Shown here in pieces: positions 60,439 through 64,000 of a DNA stretch of 64,000 bases. Positions within the stretch are counted from its first letter, which is position 1. Each line of letters opens with the position of its first letter. A program made the position numbers and the translations under genes. This stretch comes from Moringa oleifera (taxonomy: Eukaryota; Streptophyta; Magnoliopsida; Brassicales; Moringaceae): NCBI GenBank assembly GCA_021397835.1, contig JAJFZO010000261.1, forward strand, positions 1 to 64,000, in the 5' to 3' direction. A model generated the notes under the pieces. It saw nothing but the letters and a program-made list of their open reading frames with translations, was not told the DNA's origin and did no database searches.

Positions 60439-61087
60439 ATAGGCACTATTGTGTAAATCTTCCCTAATTGAAAAGACTTATCAAGTCTCTGATATCTCTC
60501 TCAACATGAGATGGGCTCAAGTCAGCCACATTGAATATTTGGAAAACTCACTCTCATAAGCATTTTCACTAATCCTCTTGAGCTCCTTGATTTGACCACC
60601 ACTATGTGGTTTTAACTTCTCATATTTACCTTGTGGAAATTTTTTTTTTCCTTAAATAAATCCTAAGCAGATCACTTTCTTTAAACTTCACATGCTTTTG
60701 ATGTTTATTGGCAACTTGCTTTTATTTCTTATTTTGCTCCTCAATGGCTGTACTTACACTCATGTAACTTCTTGATCTGTTTTGCCCTTTCATTTGCATT
60801 TTCACTAAATTGCTTCGTTGTAGGATGAGGAACCAAATTCAAATGACCTGCAGGACTAGCACTATAAAAATCTTCAAATGGACTCATACCTATGGTATGA
60901 TGCATGGAGCGATTATAGGCAAACTCAATATGTAGAAGAACTAGATCCCACTGCTTAATATTTTCACCAACATAATTTCTTAGCAAGTTCCCCAAACTCT
61001 TGTTTATTACCTACATTTGTCTATCAGCTTGAGGATGATGGGAGCTATTGAAATTTAGCAAAGTACCCTGCTTTCTCCACAAAGATA
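60439..61087 (-). pseudogene. Ty3/gypsy integrase C-terminal fragment, inverted
   Basis: The minus strand reads LWRKQGTLLNFNSSHHPQADRQM, a stop, VINKSLGNLLRNYVGENIKQWDLVL.HIEFAYNRS, then MSPFEDFY, LNLVPHPTTKQFSENANERAKQIKKLHE, the basic C-terminal domain and DLSP. The catalytic glutamate codon is TAG (61011-61013 on the plus strand as cta). The 84-codon open frame 60741-60995 is the longest preserved piece. Only one copy of the 418-bp segment is present, so the tandem duplication at 2611 arose after the two lineages split. It is non-functional. Confidence 0.87.
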
Positions 61088-62597
61088 ATAACCTAATAAT
61101 TAATTAGGTTCAATATTTAACTATAATTAAAAATTAATTAAGCCTAAGATTTATAATTGGGTAAATAACACTGACAAATAATTGATCTTAAAATATAATT
61201 GGGTTCAAAATTTAATTGAATAAAAAATATAATTAGATATAACATGCATAAACCCTATACATAATTGAACCTAAGATGTATTTGAACCCAAACAACAATC
61301 AAACTTATGATATAATTAAGCATAATAATTCTGTGTACCTAATAATTATTAAGTAGCCCTCAAAAGTGATTGGATCTAATATTTAATCAAGTCACACATG
61401 TAATTGACGTTAAAAAATTAATGGACCCAGTAATTCATTAAGCTTAATAACTTATTAAGCTTAACATTCGATTGGATCTAAGATTTAGTGCAAAATTTGA
61501 TCTAATAAATAATTGGTCCTAATAATGGGCCTAGAGCCTGAATTGGGTTAATAAAATATGGGTTAAAGATTGACCCTAACAATTAATCGACCTGATAATT
61601 AATTTGACTTAATAATTAATTGCGTTTGAGAATTAGTTAGGCTATGATTTAATTGGGCTTTATAAAAGATTTAGTTATTATATATTTAAGCTAATGAAAT
61701 AATCAGGTTGCAAATATAATTGAGCCTATTAATTAATTTGTCCGAATTAATTTGGCTAATATCAGTGATGTCGTGAAATAGTTTGATGTATAATTGGATC
61801 TAATGAATAATATCACCTAAGATATAATTAGACCTAAAAATGAATTGGACCTCAAATTTAACTAGACATAAAAAATTGAACATATAATATAATTGGAGTT
61901 GAGATATGATTGAGCCTAATAAATACTTTGACCTAATATATAATTGGGCCTAGTGTGCATATTAGTTCAATATATAATTAGACCTAACATTTAATAGGTC
62001 TAATTATTACTTAGGTCTATTATGTACAAACTTTAGTAAACAATTGCGCTTAAAAAGGAATTGAAACTAACATAAGTTAATTAGCCTTATTAATTAATCG
62101 GACACAAAAATAATTGCCTTTCTTATGCAATTAGGCCTGAAAATTGTTTGCACACAATAATTGATTGGATCTAGCAATTCGTGGAGTCTAATAGTTAATT
62201 GAGCTTAATAAAAATTTTTTCATGTAAATATTTGGATTGAATATAAAAATTGGATCAAATAACAAAATAAGCCTAATAAATAGTTATGCTTAAGATGTAA
62301 TTGAGCTTAAGAATTAATTGAGCTTACAATAAGTATACCTAAAATTTAATTGGGTTTAATATATAATTGGTTCTATTAAATAATTGAACTTGATATATTA
62401 TTTAGCGTAAAAGTTAGTTAGGTCAAAATTTAATTCAGATTAGTACATAATTGATTCTACTAAATAATTAAGCTTAATATATTATTGGGCATAGGAATGA
62501 TGTAAGCTTAATATATAGTTGATCTTAATTATAATCAAACTCAATAATTTAGTAGATTTAAGATATAATTGCACCTAGTAATTAATTAGGGCTAGCA
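61088..62597. repeat. AT-rich minisatellite block S4, left part
   Basis: The junction with the integrase fragment (taattattaggttattat on the minus strand) is the same breakpoint as at 2434. Units such as ataattgggcctagtgtgca follow. No coding sequence is present. Confidence 0.82.
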
Positions 62598-62892
62598 TAG
62601 AGGTTGCTCCATACACTAATATTTATTTTCATGCTTTAGACTTATAAAGGAGCTTAGACATTAGTTGTATGTCCAGAAACTCTTTGAGTTTTCTCTTTAA
62701 TCTCTTTATCTCTTTTGTTGGGAGCCATTGAGTGATGAGAAATATCTCTGCATCTATTAGGGTGGAATTGCCTTTCATCCCCTATTTTCATTCAAATCTG
62801 TTCAAGCTTGTGCTAGTACTTTTCAAACAAATTTTTCCTACAAAGTTACATCCTTTCCATTCCTAAAACTGCTCCTTCAAAATATAGTATCA
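62598..62892 (+). mobile_element. Gypsy LTR, 5'-truncated
   Basis: The plus-strand words ttttcatgctttagactta, gttgggagccattgagtgat and gtatcag match the minus-strand LTRs at 15234 and 47432. The first ~230 bp of the LTR are missing. It ends gtatca. Confidence 0.82.
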
Positions 62893-62940
62893 GTTAAATT
62901 AGGCGTTATAGTTTAAGGACTTGAATTTAGGGACATACTA
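62893..62940. repeat. LTR-flanking tag shared with 15190-15233
   Basis: The sequence gttaaattaggcgttatag followed by tttaaggacttga matches the reverse complement of the flank left of the 15234 LTR. After it, AT minisatellite resumes. Confidence 0.7.
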
Positions 62941-64000
62941 AGGCTTAAAATATAATTGGATCTAATAATTAATTGCATTTAAAATATAATTAGGTTCAAT
63001 AATTAATTGGACCTAATGTAGATGAGCCCAACAAATAATTGGACTTTGAAACCAATTGGGACTAAGATATAATTGGACCTAAATTATAACCAGATTTAAG
63101 ATATAATTGAGCCTCATAAATAATGAGACTAGATAGATAACTAAGCCTAAAAATAAATCAGAGCGCCTGAGGTACAATTAAGTCTATTGTGAATGACACT
63201 TAGAAATCACTTAGCCCAAGAACAAATTTAGTAAACATATATTAATTAGGCCTATGAATTAATTGATTCATAAAATTAATTTGACCTATTATGTAATTAA
63301 TTAAACAGTTATTTGAACCCAAGAATTTATTGCATCAAATAACAAATCAAGGTTAAGAATTAGTTCAGCCTATTAAAAAAAGGGTTAATATACCATTGAG
63401 CTTAAGAACGAAATGACCCTAATAATAATTTAGCCTAATATGTAATTAACTCAAATAATTAATTGGATCTAACAATTCATTTGACTAAAAATTTGTTTGC
63501 TCTAGCAATTGATTAAGCCTAAGATTTAATTAGCTTTAAAAAAATAAAAACTTAATATATAATTGAACTTAACAAATAGTTGTGCTTAAGAATTTGTTGG
63601 AATTAAAATTTAATTAGGCCTAAATCTTAATATATAATAAATCCTAATAAATAATTAGGCTTAATTTATAATTGGGCATAAGAAAAAACCAAGATTAATA
63701 CATAATTATGAAAAATATAATTGCAGAGTTAACTATTTGAATTTAAGATATAACTAGACTTAGCGTGCATGGGCACAATAAATATTTAGCTCAACATAAT
63801 TAAATCAAATTTATAATTTTATTTAAATTATAAATAGGTTTTAAAAATAATTTGACCCAATAGATAATTAAGCCTAATCATTAATAATAGTACTAAGGTA
63901 TAATTATGTTTAGAGTGCATGAAACTGAGAAATAATTCATCTCAAGAGTAAATTAAGGCTAACATATATTAATTGGGTGAGAAAAACAATTTGACCTGAT
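62941..64000. repeat. AT-rich minisatellite block S4, right part
   Basis: This is collinear with S1 28770-29720 and S3 55380-56290: atgagactagatagataact near 63121, gggttaatataccattgagc near 63384, and tgcatgggcacaata near 63766. It continues past the window end. Confidence 0.84.

Noticed and set aside
1..64000. tRNA or rRNA genes
   Set aside because: No cloverleaf-type sequence or rRNA-like stretch was recognised; the only tRNA-related sequence is the retrotransposon primer-binding site at 47417-47428.

Overview
The window is gene-poor, AT-rich plant nuclear DNA, most likely heterochromatin (pericentromeric, subtelomeric or an interstitial repeat cluster). Two things point to a plant: long degenerate arrays of the Arabidopsis-type telomere heptamer (CCCTAAA/TTTAGGG), and Ty3/gypsy retrotransposon remnants with a classical plant initiator-tRNA-Met primer-binding site. 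The species cannot be named from this sequence. I found no intact protein gene, rRNA, tRNA or CRISPR array. Every recognisable reading frame is decayed retrotransposon coding sequence. All homology statements were made by reading and aligning by eye.

Three materials alternate. (1) Telomere-like arrays, too degenerate to be a working telomere, run in C-strand or G-strand orientation. (2) AT-rich minisatellite blocks are built from a roughly 18-bp degenerate unit with a G-R-C-Y-T-A-A core between AATTA runs; they also occur in both orientations. (3) Fragments of one gypsy family are present: eight LTR copies, integrase pieces, and one gag-protease-RT region. Added to these are a 540-bp foldback element with a perfect 9-bp target duplication (two copies) and an unidentified ~0.6-1.3 kb dispersed unit called X here (five copies).

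Layout: 1-11198 holds three copies of a ~5.2-kb composite unit (C-array, short G-array, AT block, integrase fragment, LTR, C-array A, G-array); the third copy is cut at 11198. 11199-15233 holds a G-array, AT blocks and another array A. 15234-17300 is a gypsy remnant between inverted LTRs. 17301-20085 is a large convergent telomere-like array. 20346-30282 is AT block S1, interrupted by a foldback element and an inverted array A. 30283-34276 holds unit X, a C-array, inverted array A and an inverted LTR. 34277-43025 is AT block S2, a direct copy of S1. 43026-45458 holds spacer, unit X and a C-array. 45459-47967 is the 5' half of a minus-strand gypsy element. 47968-57026 is AT block S3, containing a unit X. 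57027-59394 is tandem unit X. 59395-61087 is the composite unit in inverted orientation. 61088-64000 is AT block S4 with one LTR.

The main result is that the telomere-like arrays are not independent microsatellites. Arrays in different places align base by base, with the same LTR and AT-block junctions, in both orientations. They behave as parts of one compound higher-order repeat that has been duplicated, inverted and eroded by short deletions. No genes work together here; the biology is repeat evolution.
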